From Burkholderiaceae bacterium (GTDB taxonomy: Bacteria > Pseudomonadota > Gammaproteobacteria > Burkholderiales > Burkholderiaceae): a stretch of 19,196 nucleotides of DNA. Every line of letters begins with the position of its first letter. Within the stretch, counting starts at the first letter, position 1. The stretch spans positions 1 to 19,196 of the forward strand of contig JAJPEN010000052.1 of NCBI GenBank assembly GCA_021166835.1, given 5' to 3'. Made by a program: the position numbers and the translations under genes. This document shows, in pieces, positions 1 to 5,989 of the stretch. The notes below the pieces were generated by a model that was given only the letters and a program-made list of their open reading frames with translations, ran no database searches and was not told the DNA's origin.

Positions 1-140
1 GCCTTCGCGAATTCTGGATGCTGTTCGCGATGGCGCTGCTCGTGCTCGGCCTGGGCGTCTATCCGAAGCCGGTCACCGACATGATGGACGCGTCGGTGCA
101 GGCGCTGCTGCAGCACGTTTCCCACTCGAAGCTCCAGTGA
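1..140 (+). CDS. nuoM: NADH-quinone oxidoreductase subunit M, C-terminal end (partial)
   Basis: Only the last 45 codons are present, ending in TGA at 138-140; the gene starts before the window. The translation reads a hydrophobic helix followed by LGVYPKP and a short amphipathic tail ending HSKLQ, which is the usual ending of the NuoM proton-pumping subunit of complex I. NuoM is an antiporter-like membrane subunit that helps translocate protons across the inner membrane. Its identity is strongly supported by the complete nuoN gene 22 nt downstream, the canonical last-two-genes order of nuo operons. No functional residues of the core can be judged from this fragment. Confidence 0.9.
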   Translation, partial: LREFWMLFAMALLVLGLGVYPKPVTDMMDASVQALLQHVSHSKLQ

Positions 141-162
141 AAGCTCCGGCGAAATAAGCGCG

Positions 163-1638
163 ATGAATCCCCAACTGCTCAACACCTGGGCGGCCGCGCC
201 CGAGATCGCGCTGCTCGTGGCGATCTGCGTGGTGCTGCTCGTCGACGCCTGGGTTCCGGCCGAGAAGCGGATCAGCACCGCCGGAATGTCGCTGATCGCG
301 ATCGCCATCCCCGCCGCGATCACGCTGTGGCAGCTCGGCCAGCCCGTGCAGTACGCCTTCGGCGGCATGTACGTCGCCGACGTGTTCGCGCACCTGCTGA
401 AGCTCTCGTCGTACGTGTCGATGGCCGTGGTGATCGTCTACGGCAACGCCTACGTGCGTGCGCGGCCGATTCCGCTGGGCGAATTCCACTCGCTGGTGCT
501 GTTCTCGCTGCTCGGCCAGATGGTGATGATGTCGGCGGCGAACATGCTGCTCATCTACCTCGGGCTCGAGCTGATGTCGCTGGCGCTGTACGCGATGATC
601 GCGTTGCAGCGCGACGCGCGGCTGCCGGGCGAGGCGGCGATGAAGTACTTCGTGCTCGGCGCGCTGTCCTCGGGCTTCCTGCTGTACGGGATGTCGATGA
701 TCTACGGCGGCACCGGCAGCCTCGACCTCGCGCAGATCGCCACCGCCTACGCGTCCGGGCAGGCCGATTCCACCGTCTTCACCTTCGGCGTCGTCTTCAT
801 CGTCGCCGGCCTGGCGTTCAAGCTCGGTGCGGTGCCGTTCCACATGTGGCTGCCCGACGTGTACCAGGGCGCGCACACCCCGGCCACGCTCGTCATTGCC
901 ACCGGCTCGAAGCTCGCCGCCTTCGCGATCGCGTTCCGGCTGCTCGTCGAGGGTCTGGTCGGCGTCGCTGCCGACTGGCAGCTGATGCTGATGATCCTCG
1001 CCGTGCTGTCGCTGGCGATCGGCAACATCGTCGGCGTGGCCCAGACGAACTTCAAGCGCATGCTGGCGTACTCGACGATCTCGCAGATCGGCTTCGTGCT
1101 GCTCGGCCTGCTCGCCGGCGTCGTCGACGGCAACATGTCGTCGGCTGCCACCTCGTACGGCGCGGCGCTGTTCTACCTCGTTACCTACGTGCTCACCACG
1201 CTGGGTACCTTCGGCCTGGTGCTGCTGCTCGCGCGTGCCGGCTTCGAGGCCGAGGAGATCGACGACCTCAAGGGCCTGAACCGGCGCAGCCCGTGGCTGG
1301 CGCTGATGCTGCTGCTGATGATGTTCTCGCTCGCCGGCATTCCGCCGCTGGTGGGCTTCTATGCCAAGCTCGTCGTGCTCAAGGCGCTGCTCGACGCCGG
1401 CCAGGTGTGGCTCGCGGTGGTCGCTGTCCTGTTCTCGCTGATCGGCGCCTTCTACTACGTGCGCATCGTCAAGGTCATGTATTTCGACGAACCGACGCAG
1501 GCCGTGACGATTGAGCCGCAACCGGCAGCCAGCGCTACGATGGCGGTCAACGGCCTGGCCGTGCTGCTGCTGGGCATCGTGCCCGGGCCGCTGATGGCCG
1601 CCTGTCTCGTCGCAATCCAGCAGGCGCTGGCAACCTAG
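163..1638 (+). CDS. nuoN: NADH-quinone oxidoreductase subunit N
   Basis: A 491-residue, almost wholly hydrophobic protein with about 14 predicted membrane helices, the normal length and topology for NuoN. It is one of the three antiporter-like proton channels of respiratory complex I in the inner membrane. The conserved core is visible: [16 protein letters not shown] near residues 133-148, with the helix Glu, then [19 protein letters not shown] near 222-240 and [16 protein letters not shown] near 296-311, containing the lysines and histidine typical of the proton path. The ATG lies 22 nt after nuoM; no strong Shine-Dalgarno is seen, so translation may depend on coupling to the upstream gene. 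It ends in TAG, which overlaps the AGGA ribosome-binding site of the next gene. Confidence 0.97.
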   Translation: MNPQLLNTWAAAPEIALLVAICVVLLVDAWVPAEKRISTAGMSLIAIAIPAAITLWQLGQPVQYAFGGMYVADVFAHLLKLSSYVSMAVVIVYGNAYVRARPIPLGEFHSLVLFSLLGQMVMMSAANMLLIYLGLELMSLALYAMIALQRDARLPGEAAMKYFVLGALSSGFLLYGMSMIYGGTGSLDLAQIATAYASGQADSTVFTFGVVFIVAGLAFKLGAVPFHMWLPDVYQGAHTPATLVIATGSKLAAFAIAFRLLVEGLVGVAADWQLMLMILAVLSLAIGNIVGVAQTNFKRMLAYSTISQIGFVLLGLLAGVVDGNMSSAATSYGAALFYLVTYVLTTLGTFGLVLLLARAGFEAEEIDDLKGLNRRSPWLALMLLLMMFSLAGIPPLVGFYAKLVVLKALLDAGQVWLAVVAVLFSLIGAFYYVRIVKVMYFDEPTQAVTIEPQPAASATMAVNGLAVLLLGIVPGPLMAACLVAIQQALAT

Positions 1639-1647
1639 GAAGCTGCG

Positions 1648-2220
1648 ATGAAGGACCTGCGCGAAACCACGATCGAGTCGCAGGTCGTCTACGACGGCAG
1701 TTTCCTGCAGATGCGCCGCGATCGCGTGTGCCTGCCCAACGGCCACGAGAGCGCGCGCGAGTTCATCGTGCATCCGGGCGCGGCGACGATGATCCCGATC
1801 TTCCCCGACGAGCACATCCTCGTCGAACGCCAATACCGTTATCCGGTCGGCCTGACGATGATCGAGATGCCGGCGGGCAAGATCGACCCGGGCGAGACGG
1901 CGCTGCAGACGGCCAAACGCGAACTCGTCGAGGAAACCGGCTACCTCGCGCGCGAATGGGCCTTCCTCACGCGGCTGCACCCGGCGATCGGCTTCGCCAC
2001 CGAGGTGATGGATCTGTTCCTGTGCCGCGATCTCGAGCGCACCGAGCACAACCTCGACGAAGACGAGTTCCTCGAGATCGAGATCGTCCCCTTCGGCTGG
2101 CTGGTCGACGAACTGCGCGCCGGGCGGCTCACCGACGTCAAGACGCAGATCGCGACGTTCTGGCTCGAGCGGATGTTCTCGGGGGCGTGGCCCTGGCCGG
2201 AGTTCGAGCGGGAGGCGTAG
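1648..2220 (+). CDS. Nudix hydrolase, ADP-ribose pyrophosphatase type
   Basis: A 190-residue protein with a perfect Nudix box at residues 77-99 (G77, E83, R91-E92, E95-E96, G98), the Mg-binding catalytic loop-helix. The segment before it, VERQYRYPVGLTMIEMPAGK, and the later HPAIGFATEVMDLF are characteristic of the ADP-ribose/ADP-sugar pyrophosphatase branch (NudF-like), which splits ADP-ribose into AMP and ribose 5-phosphate in the cytoplasm. The ATG is preceded by AGGA at 1637-1640, inside the nuoN stop region, and the 9-nt gap indicates cotranscription with complex I genes. A Nudix gene behind nuoN is common in betaproteobacteria. The exact substrate cannot be read from sequence; other nucleoside-diphosphate sugars are possible. 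Confidence 0.93.
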   Translation: MKDLRETTIESQVVYDGSFLQMRRDRVCLPNGHESAREFIVHPGAATMIPIFPDEHILVERQYRYPVGLTMIEMPAGKIDPGETALQTAKRELVEETGYLAREWAFLTRLHPAIGFATEVMDLFLCRDLERTEHNLDEDEFLEIEIVPFGWLVDELRAGRLTDVKTQIATFWLERMFSGAWPWPEFEREA

Positions 2221-2252
2221 GCCCCAACGGGTCGGCGCGAGCAGGCGCCAGC

Positions 2253-2281
2253 GACGATCCGGGTTCAGGCTCCGGATCGTC
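2253..2281. terminator. Candidate terminator hairpin after the nuo operon
   Basis: A perfect 10-bp inverted repeat: GACGATCCGG at 2253-2262 pairs with CCGGATCGTC at 2272-2281 across a 9-nt loop, 32 nt after the Nudix stop. A second short repeat (CCCCG at 2281-2285 with CGGGG at 2293-2297) abuts it. No T-tract follows, so intrinsic termination is inferred from position only; a Rho-dependent or RNA-stabilising role is equally possible. Confidence 0.4.
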
Positions 2282-2322
2282 CCCGGCCGTGTCGGGGGAT
2301 CGACGAAGCGCTGGCTGCCAAA

Positions 2323-2370
2323 CGTAGCGTTTGCGCTCGTGAAATCGATTCCACGAGCGCAAACGCTACG
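2323..2370. repeat. 48-nt near-perfect palindrome
   Basis: The left arm CGTAGCGTTTGCGCTCGTG (2323-2341) is exactly reverse-complementary to 2352-2370. The 10-nt centre contains the self-complementary AATCGATT at 2343-2350, so the only mismatched pair in the whole element is 2342/2351. It lies directly against the broken 5' edge of the vapC remnant. It lacks a T-tract, is not part of any convincing reading frame, and its less GC-biased arms contrast with the surroundings. It could be a REP/MITE-like dispersed element, a protein-binding site or a cruciform; only the palindrome itself is seen. Confidence 0.9.
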
Positions 2371-2547
2371 GATTGCAGCGCGCGAGTTCGTGCAAGCTTG
2401 CATGTCCCGGATCCGCTCCCCGATCGCGACGCGCTGATCGCCGCCACGGCGCTGGTGCATGGAATGACCGTGGTCACGCGAAATGCGAGGGATTTTCGAT
2501 CGAGTGGGGTGTCCGTGCTCGATCCGTGGTCGACGGATCGGTCGTAG
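2371..2547 (+). pseudogene. vapC-type PIN-domain toxin, 3' remnant
   Basis: In frame with the TAG at 2545-2547 the sequence reads VPDPLPDRDALIAATALVHG followed by MTVVTRNARDF and GVSVLDPW. This is the C-terminal third of a VapC/FitB-like PIN ribonuclease, with the conserved D-x-LIAATA helix (the third acidic active-site residue) and the VTRN...DF strand. No start codon or N-terminal PIN half (the usual LLDTNV segment and its acidic residues) is found upstream; recognisable homology stops near 2390, close to the palindrome at 2323-2370. The remnant is therefore judged 5'-truncated and inactive. No vapB-like antitoxin gene is visible nearby. It ends 4 nt before the convergent Uma2 gene. Confidence 0.72.
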
Positions 2548-2551
2548 ACGT

Positions 2552-3136
2552 TCACTCGCCCGCGGCGAACAGCTCGCCGACCTCGATACCGAGCTGCGGC
2601 AGGGCCGCGCAGGCGGCCGTATCGCCTTCGGCGAGCGTCTGCAGGCTGCGGTAGCTGCGATCCGCCGGCTCGCGATAAACGAGCAACTGCCGCCGGCGCG
2701 CGTCGACGATCCAGACCTCCGGCACGCCGCTCTCCGCGTAGAAGCGCAGCTTCACGTCGCGGTCGTAGTGCAGCGTCGAGTCGGCGACCTCGATGACGAG
2801 CAGCGCGTCGGCCGCCACCGGCACGGCGCCCATGTAGTCGTCGCTGCGCCACCTCAGCACCGACAGATCGGGCTGCGGCTCGGTGAGCTCGCTGAGAATC
2901 ATCGGGTTCTGCGGCGACACCACTGCGCGGCCCGCGGTGCGCTCGATCAGCAGGCGCGCGAGTCGGGAAACGAGCCCGGCGTGCAGGCTTCCGATCGGCG
3001 CCATCCGGATCAGCTCCCCGTCGATCAACTCGATCCGATCGTCCTCGTGCAGGATGCCGGCCTCGCCCATACGGTGGTATTGCTCGACGGTGAGCTTGAA
3101 CCGGGTGGGCAGGGCTTCGGCGATCACGGCACTCAT
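2552..3136 (-). CDS. Uma2 family endonuclease (DUF820)
   Basis: A 194-residue protein that begins like other Uma2 proteins: KLTVEQYHRMGEAGILHEDD, then RIELIDGELIRMAPIGSLHA. The family has a PD-(D/E)xK restriction-nuclease fold. The expected elements are visible: PD at 89-90, VIEV with E116, and the RDVKLRFYAESGVPEVWIVD block at 127-146 with the conserved K129. Nuclease activity and biological role are mostly unproven for the family; many copies are carried by mobile or accessory DNA. The ATG at 3136 was chosen because the conserved N-terminus starts just after it; in-frame ATGs at 3154 and 3175 would add 6 or 13 residues, and none has a clear Shine-Dalgarno. It is divergent from the RES module, with 147 nt between starts. 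Confidence 0.88.
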   Translation of the reverse strand: MSAVIAEALPTRFKLTVEQYHRMGEAGILHEDDRIELIDGELIRMAPIGSLHAGLVSRLARLLIERTAGRAVVSPQNPMILSELTEPQPDLSVLRWRSDDYMGAVPVAADALLVIEVADSTLHYDRDVKLRFYAESGVPEVWIVDARRRQLLVYREPADRSYRSLQTLAEGDTAACAALPQLGIEVGELFAAGE

Positions 3137-3226
3137 GGTCGGAGAGGGTCGCATCGACGGCAGGCAACGCGCCATCGTTCGGATAGTCTAGACGCGGTGG
3201 CGGGGTCGGGTCGATCTGGTTGATCG

Positions 3227-3255
3227 TTGCCGATTTTGCCGAGATTGCATATGAT
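3227..3255 (+). promoter_or_regulatory. Sigma70-like promoter of the RES toxin-antitoxin module
   Basis: TTGCCG at 3227-3232 and TATGAT at 3250-3255 are separated by exactly 17 nt, giving 4/6 and 5/6 matches to the -35 and -10 consensus. Initiation would fall near 3262, upstream of the ATG at 3284. The hexamers TTTGCC (3235-3240) and GGCAAA (3259-3264) form an inverted repeat centred on the -10, and TTGCCGA is directly repeated at 3227 and 3236. This is a plausible autoregulatory operator, inferred from position and symmetry. Confidence 0.55.
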
Positions 3256-3283
3256 GTTGGCAAATCTGGCTAACGAAAGTCGC

Positions 3284-3928
3284 ATGACCGCCAAAGCCGC
3301 CGCCCAGCCGAAGAGCCCGAAGAAGGCCGAAAGGGTCCTTTCGATCGCCGTGCCCGAAAGCATCGATCCGGCGGCTGTGCCCTCCGTGGGCGCCGCCGTG
3401 GAGAAGGCGCTGACGCTGATGACGAAGGTCGGAGATGTCGTCGTGGGGCGGGCCGATCGCCTGGCAGAACTGGCGACCGGCCTCGCCGAGCCGTCGCTGG
3501 ACCTCGTCGAAGAGCGCACGCGCCGGATGCGTACGATTCGCCAGGTATTCGAAGAAGGCGACTGGCTGACCGCGGAACAGCTCAACGCCCTGCAGGCGTC
3601 GCCTCCTGCAAACAAGGCGCATCCGGCGAGCGACTGGAAGCGCCGTGGCCGGATCTTCAGCGTGAACTATGGGGGCAGGGAGTACTTTCCTCGCTACGAG
3701 TTCGATGCGCTGTATCAGCCGCTGCCCGTCATCAAGGAAGTTCTCGCGGCGTTCGGCGATATCGCCGACACGTGGAGACTGGCGGCGTGGTTTCACTTCC
3801 CGTCGCCGTGGCTCGTCGTGCGCGACGGGCGCGGCGGACACAACGTCGCTCCCAGGGACGCCCTTGCAGATCGAGCCGGCGAAGTCGTGGCGGCTGCAGC
3901 GAAGCGCTCGAGCAGCTACACCGCATGA
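3284..3928 (+). CDS. Putative antitoxin of RES-type toxin-antitoxin module (ParS/MbcA-like C-terminus)
   Basis: A 214-residue protein. Residues 1-30 are basic/flexible and about 35-75 look helical (VGAAVEKALTLMTKVGDVVV). A mid-domain runs 88-143: GDWLTAEQLNAL, then DWKRRGRIFSVNYGGREYFP and RYEFD, resembling a small DNA-binding-like unit. The C-terminus (147-206) has LPVIKEVLAAFG, WRLAAWFHFPSPWL and NVAPRDAL, which parallels the toxin-binding domain of Xre/MbcA/ParS antitoxins. No classical Xre helix-turn-helix is recognised. The stop overlaps the RES gene start as ATGA at 3925-3928, as expected for antitoxin-first operons. In-frame starts exist at 3227 (TTG), 3251 and 3254 (ATG); 3284 was chosen because a good promoter -10 sits at 3250-3255. 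The antitoxin role is inferred from position and the C-terminal resemblance. Confidence 0.75.
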   Translation: MTAKAAAQPKSPKKAERVLSIAVPESIDPAAVPSVGAAVEKALTLMTKVGDVVVGRADRLAELATGLAEPSLDLVEERTRRMRTIRQVFEEGDWLTAEQLNALQASPPANKAHPASDWKRRGRIFSVNYGGREYFPRYEFDALYQPLPVIKEVLAAFGDIADTWRLAAWFHFPSPWLVVRDGRGGHNVAPRDALADRAGEVVAAAAKRSSSYTA

Positions 3929-4566
3929 GTTGCGGCCTGCGGGCGCCGGGCCCGAGCGAGCGTTTCACGGTTCGGTCGGTAACGACGAGGGATATCCCGG
4001 TCTGGTATCACGTCTACAGCACGGCCATCCATCCGGCGACCGCAACGACTTTCTCCGAAGGATGGGGCGACACGCGCTTTGCTCCCATCCAGCAGGCCGA
4101 CGACACGCCGGTTCACACCTATTACGTTGCGAGTACGCGCGAGTCGGTCTACATGGAGTCCGTGCTGCACAGCGTTTCGCTGTCGCCGCCCGGGGTGTTC
4201 GAGGTCGCGTCGCTGGAGCACTTCCATCTCGTGGAGCTTCGGCTGCCCTCGTCGCTCGGCTTCGTCAGTTTCCACACGAAAGATCTCCCGCGACTGCGCC
4301 TGTCCCGTGCGCAACTCATCGACACGCCGACCGACTGCTATCCGGAGACACGCGCCTGGTCGCAGGCAGCGTATGACCAGTGCCTCGACGCCCAGGCCGT
4401 CGGCTATGGCTCCAGGCGAGACGACTCGGGGCGGTGTCTGATGTTGTTCCGCCAACGACTTCCGGCCCCGCCTTTCGATGTGCTCGAGGAGTACTGCCTT
4501 GCCGACGCGCCTTTTCGCAACGAGGTGCTCACGCTCGTGAGAAGCCTCGAAGTGCGCGAAATCTGA
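3925..4566 (+). CDS. RES-domain NAD+-degrading toxin
   Basis: A 213-residue protein with a full RES fold: VWYHVYSTAIHPAT at 26-39, GDTRFAPI with R51, TYYVASTRESVYMESVLH at 65-82 with E78, and VGYGSRRDDSGRCLMLFRQR at 159-178 with S163. These positions fit the conserved Arg, Glu and Ser of the family. Characterised RES toxins (for example MbcT and Xre-RES pairs) use NAD+ phosphorolysis or hydrolysis to drain the cell of NAD+. The ATG overlaps the stop of the upstream gene by 4 nt, which sets the start and implies coupled translation; a longer in-frame extension upstream runs through that gene and is rejected. The gene ends 11 nt before the 3' end of the convergent tRNA-Ser gene. All key residues appear present, so the toxin looks intact. 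Confidence 0.87.
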   Translation: MSCGLRAPGPSERFTVRSVTTRDIPVWYHVYSTAIHPATATTFSEGWGDTRFAPIQQADDTPVHTYYVASTRESVYMESVLHSVSLSPPGVFEVASLEHFHLVELRLPSSLGFVSFHTKDLPRLRLSRAQLIDTPTDCYPETRAWSQAAYDQCLDAQAVGYGSRRDDSGRCLMLFRQRLPAPPFDVLEEYCLADAPFRNEVLTLVRSLEVREI

Positions 4567-4577
4567 CGATCAGTCGG

Positions 4578-4662
4578 CGGAAGAGGTGGGATTCGAACCC
4601 ACGGACGGTCGCCCGTCGCCGGTTTTCAAGACCGGTGCCTTAAGCCGCTCGGCCACTCTTCC
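4578..4662 (-). tRNA. tRNA-Ser (anticodon UGA)
   Basis: Reading the minus strand, a 7-bp acceptor stem GGAAGAG (4662-4656) pairs with CTCTTCC (4585-4579), with G as discriminator base. The anticodon stem CCGGT/ACCGG holds the loop CTTGAAA, anticodon TGA at 4628-4626. A long extra arm (GACGG/CCGTC) marks it as a class II serine tRNA, and the T-arm reads GTGGGTTCGAATCCCAC. It decodes UCA and probably other UCN codons. The 3' CCA is not encoded (CCG follows), so it must be added by CCA-adding enzyme. The 3' end faces the toxin-antitoxin patch. Confidence 0.97.
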
Positions 4663-4674
4663 ACAGGGGCAAAG

Positions 4675-4680
4675 AGTATA
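4675..4680 (-). promoter_or_regulatory. Candidate -10 element of the tRNA-Ser gene
   Basis: The minus strand reads TATACT here, 12 nt upstream of the mature tRNA 5' end. It is followed by a C-rich stretch (GCCCC), the kind of discriminator seen in growth-rate-controlled stable RNA promoters. No good -35 hexamer is seen at 16-18 nt, so the assignment rests on the -10 and its position. The element lies between the kinase stop and the tRNA. Confidence 0.4.
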
Positions 4681-4688
4681 GAGCCTGA

Positions 4689-5855
4689 CTACGGTGCGGC
4701 TTCGCCCGTCGGTCGGATCATTTGCGGCGTCTCGGGGTTGCTGCCCGAGTGCGCGAGCGGCAGCCGCAGCGCGAATACGCTGCCCTTGTCGATCCCCGGG
4801 CTGCGCGCCTCGATGCCGCCGCCGTGCATCGCGGCGAGCTCCTTCACCACCGCGAGTCCCACGCCTAGCCCCGGCGCCGTTGCACGCGCGTCGTCGCGCG
4901 TGAACAGCTCGAAGATGTGCGGCAGCAGCTCCGGCGCAATACCCATGCCGTCGTCGGTTACGCGGATCACCGCCATCTCGCCTTCGATCGTCGCGCTGAT
5001 CGCGATGTGTCCGCCGGGCGGCGTGAACTTGATCGCGTTGCCGAGCAGGTTCAGCAGCATCTGCTGAAGTCGCTGCGGATCGGCATCGACCGCGAAGCGG
5101 ATCAGCGGGTAGGCGCAGGCGAGGCTTTGTCCTCGCTGTTCGACGGTGGCGCGCACGGCCGCTTCCGCCTGGTCGATCGCGTCCTGGACGACGACCGGAC
5201 GGCGCTCCAGCACGAAGCGCCGGGGCGCGGGATGCGACGCACCGGCAAGGTCGGTGAGCAGTTTCGACAGCGCATCGAGCTGCCGCTGCAGGACGTCCAG
5301 CGAGCGCTTGCGCACAGCTTCCTCGTTGGACAGGCCGATCAGCGTTGCCGCGTTCTGCATCGGCGAGAGCGCGTTGCGCATTTCGTGCGCGATCGACACC
5401 ACGTATTCCGATCGCCGCTCGTTCTCCCGTTCGCGCGCGGCGAGCCGGTTTTGCGTCGCGACGATCTGCGTGCGCAGGTCGGTGCGGTCACGCATCAGCT
5501 TTACCAGCCGCGAGACGCCTCCGTCCGCGTCGCGCAGCGCCGACAGCACGCCGCTGCCCCAGAAGCGGCTGCCATCCTTGCGCAGGTGCCAGCGATCGTC
5601 CTCGGATCGACCCGCCGCCAGCGCCGCTCGGATCTCCTGCCGATCGATCCCCATGCGTCGGTCCTCGGGGATGAAGAGCTCGCCGAAGTCGAGAGCGATC
5701 GCTTCGCTCTCCTCGTAGCCGAAGAGTCGAGTTGCCGCTCCGAACCAGCCCTGGATGATGCCGTCGGGGCGCACGACGATGAGCGCGTGCTCGGTGGTTT
5801 CGCGCAGGAAGCGCGCGATCCACTCGTCGAGGTCGTTTCGGGGCTCGGGCAGCAT
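4689..5855 (-). CDS. PAS domain sensor histidine kinase (orphan)
   Basis: A 388-residue cytoplasmic-looking kinase without signal peptide or membrane helices. A PAS domain spans about 15-130 (ALIVVRPDGIIQGWFGAATR and the RKDGSRFWGSGV motif), followed by a short coiled coil, a HisKA dimerisation domain with the phospho-acceptor H157 in SIAHEMRNALSPM, and a HATPase domain with N-box LLNLLGNAIKFTPPGG (N273), G1 DDGMGIAPEL and G2 GLGVGLAVVKELAAMHGG. It would autophosphorylate and pass phosphate to a response regulator that is not encoded nearby. ATG 5855 is preferred; a GTG at 5933 would add 26 low-complexity residues. The stimulus is unknown; the PAS resembles those that bind small ligands or flavin, but no cofactor-specific residues can be assigned. 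Confidence 0.93.
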   Translation of the reverse strand: MLPEPRNDLDEWIARFLRETTEHALIVVRPDGIIQGWFGAATRLFGYEESEAIALDFGELFIPEDRRMGIDRQEIRAALAAGRSEDDRWHLRKDGSRFWGSGVLSALRDADGGVSRLVKLMRDRTDLRTQIVATQNRLAARERENERRSEYVVSIAHEMRNALSPMQNAATLIGLSNEEAVRKRSLDVLQRQLDALSKLLTDLAGASHPAPRRFVLERRPVVVQDAIDQAEAAVRATVEQRGQSLACAYPLIRFAVDADPQRLQQMLLNLLGNAIKFTPPGGHIAISATIEGEMAVIRVTDDGMGIAPELLPHIFELFTRDDARATAPGLGVGLAVVKELAAMHGGGIEARSPGIDKGSVFALRLPLAHSGSNPETPQMIRPTGEAAP

Positions 5856-5989
5856 GCACCGCAGACTTGCAAACGAGGACGCTGGAGGCACTGTACGGGC
5901 GGTGCCCGGCGCGGCGCAAGCGAAACACTGCACTAGAATCGGCCGGGCGCCGGCGCCGCCGCACGGCGCGGTCCACCGGGGGAAATCGA

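Noticed and set aside
73..2460. 795-codon open frame on the minus strand opposite nuoN and the Nudix gene
   Set aside because: It is rich in R, H, Q, D and E in the pattern given by antisense reading of GC-rich codons, shows no domain, and spans two well-identified genes on the other strand.
1648..4566. A joint NAD/ADP-ribose system linking the Nudix hydrolase and the RES toxin
   Set aside because: The Nudix gene belongs by spacing to the nuo operon, 1 kb and an opposite-strand gene separate it from the RES module, and known RES products are not simple ADP-ribose in all cases.
2221..4662. Integrative island with att repeats at tRNA-Ser
   Set aside because: No integrase gene and no second copy of the tRNA 3' end was found by eye, so no island boundaries can be drawn.
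5856..5933. Extended N-terminus of the histidine kinase from a GTG at 5933
   Set aside because: The added 26 residues have no PAS or membrane features, and family similarity starts after the ATG at 5855.
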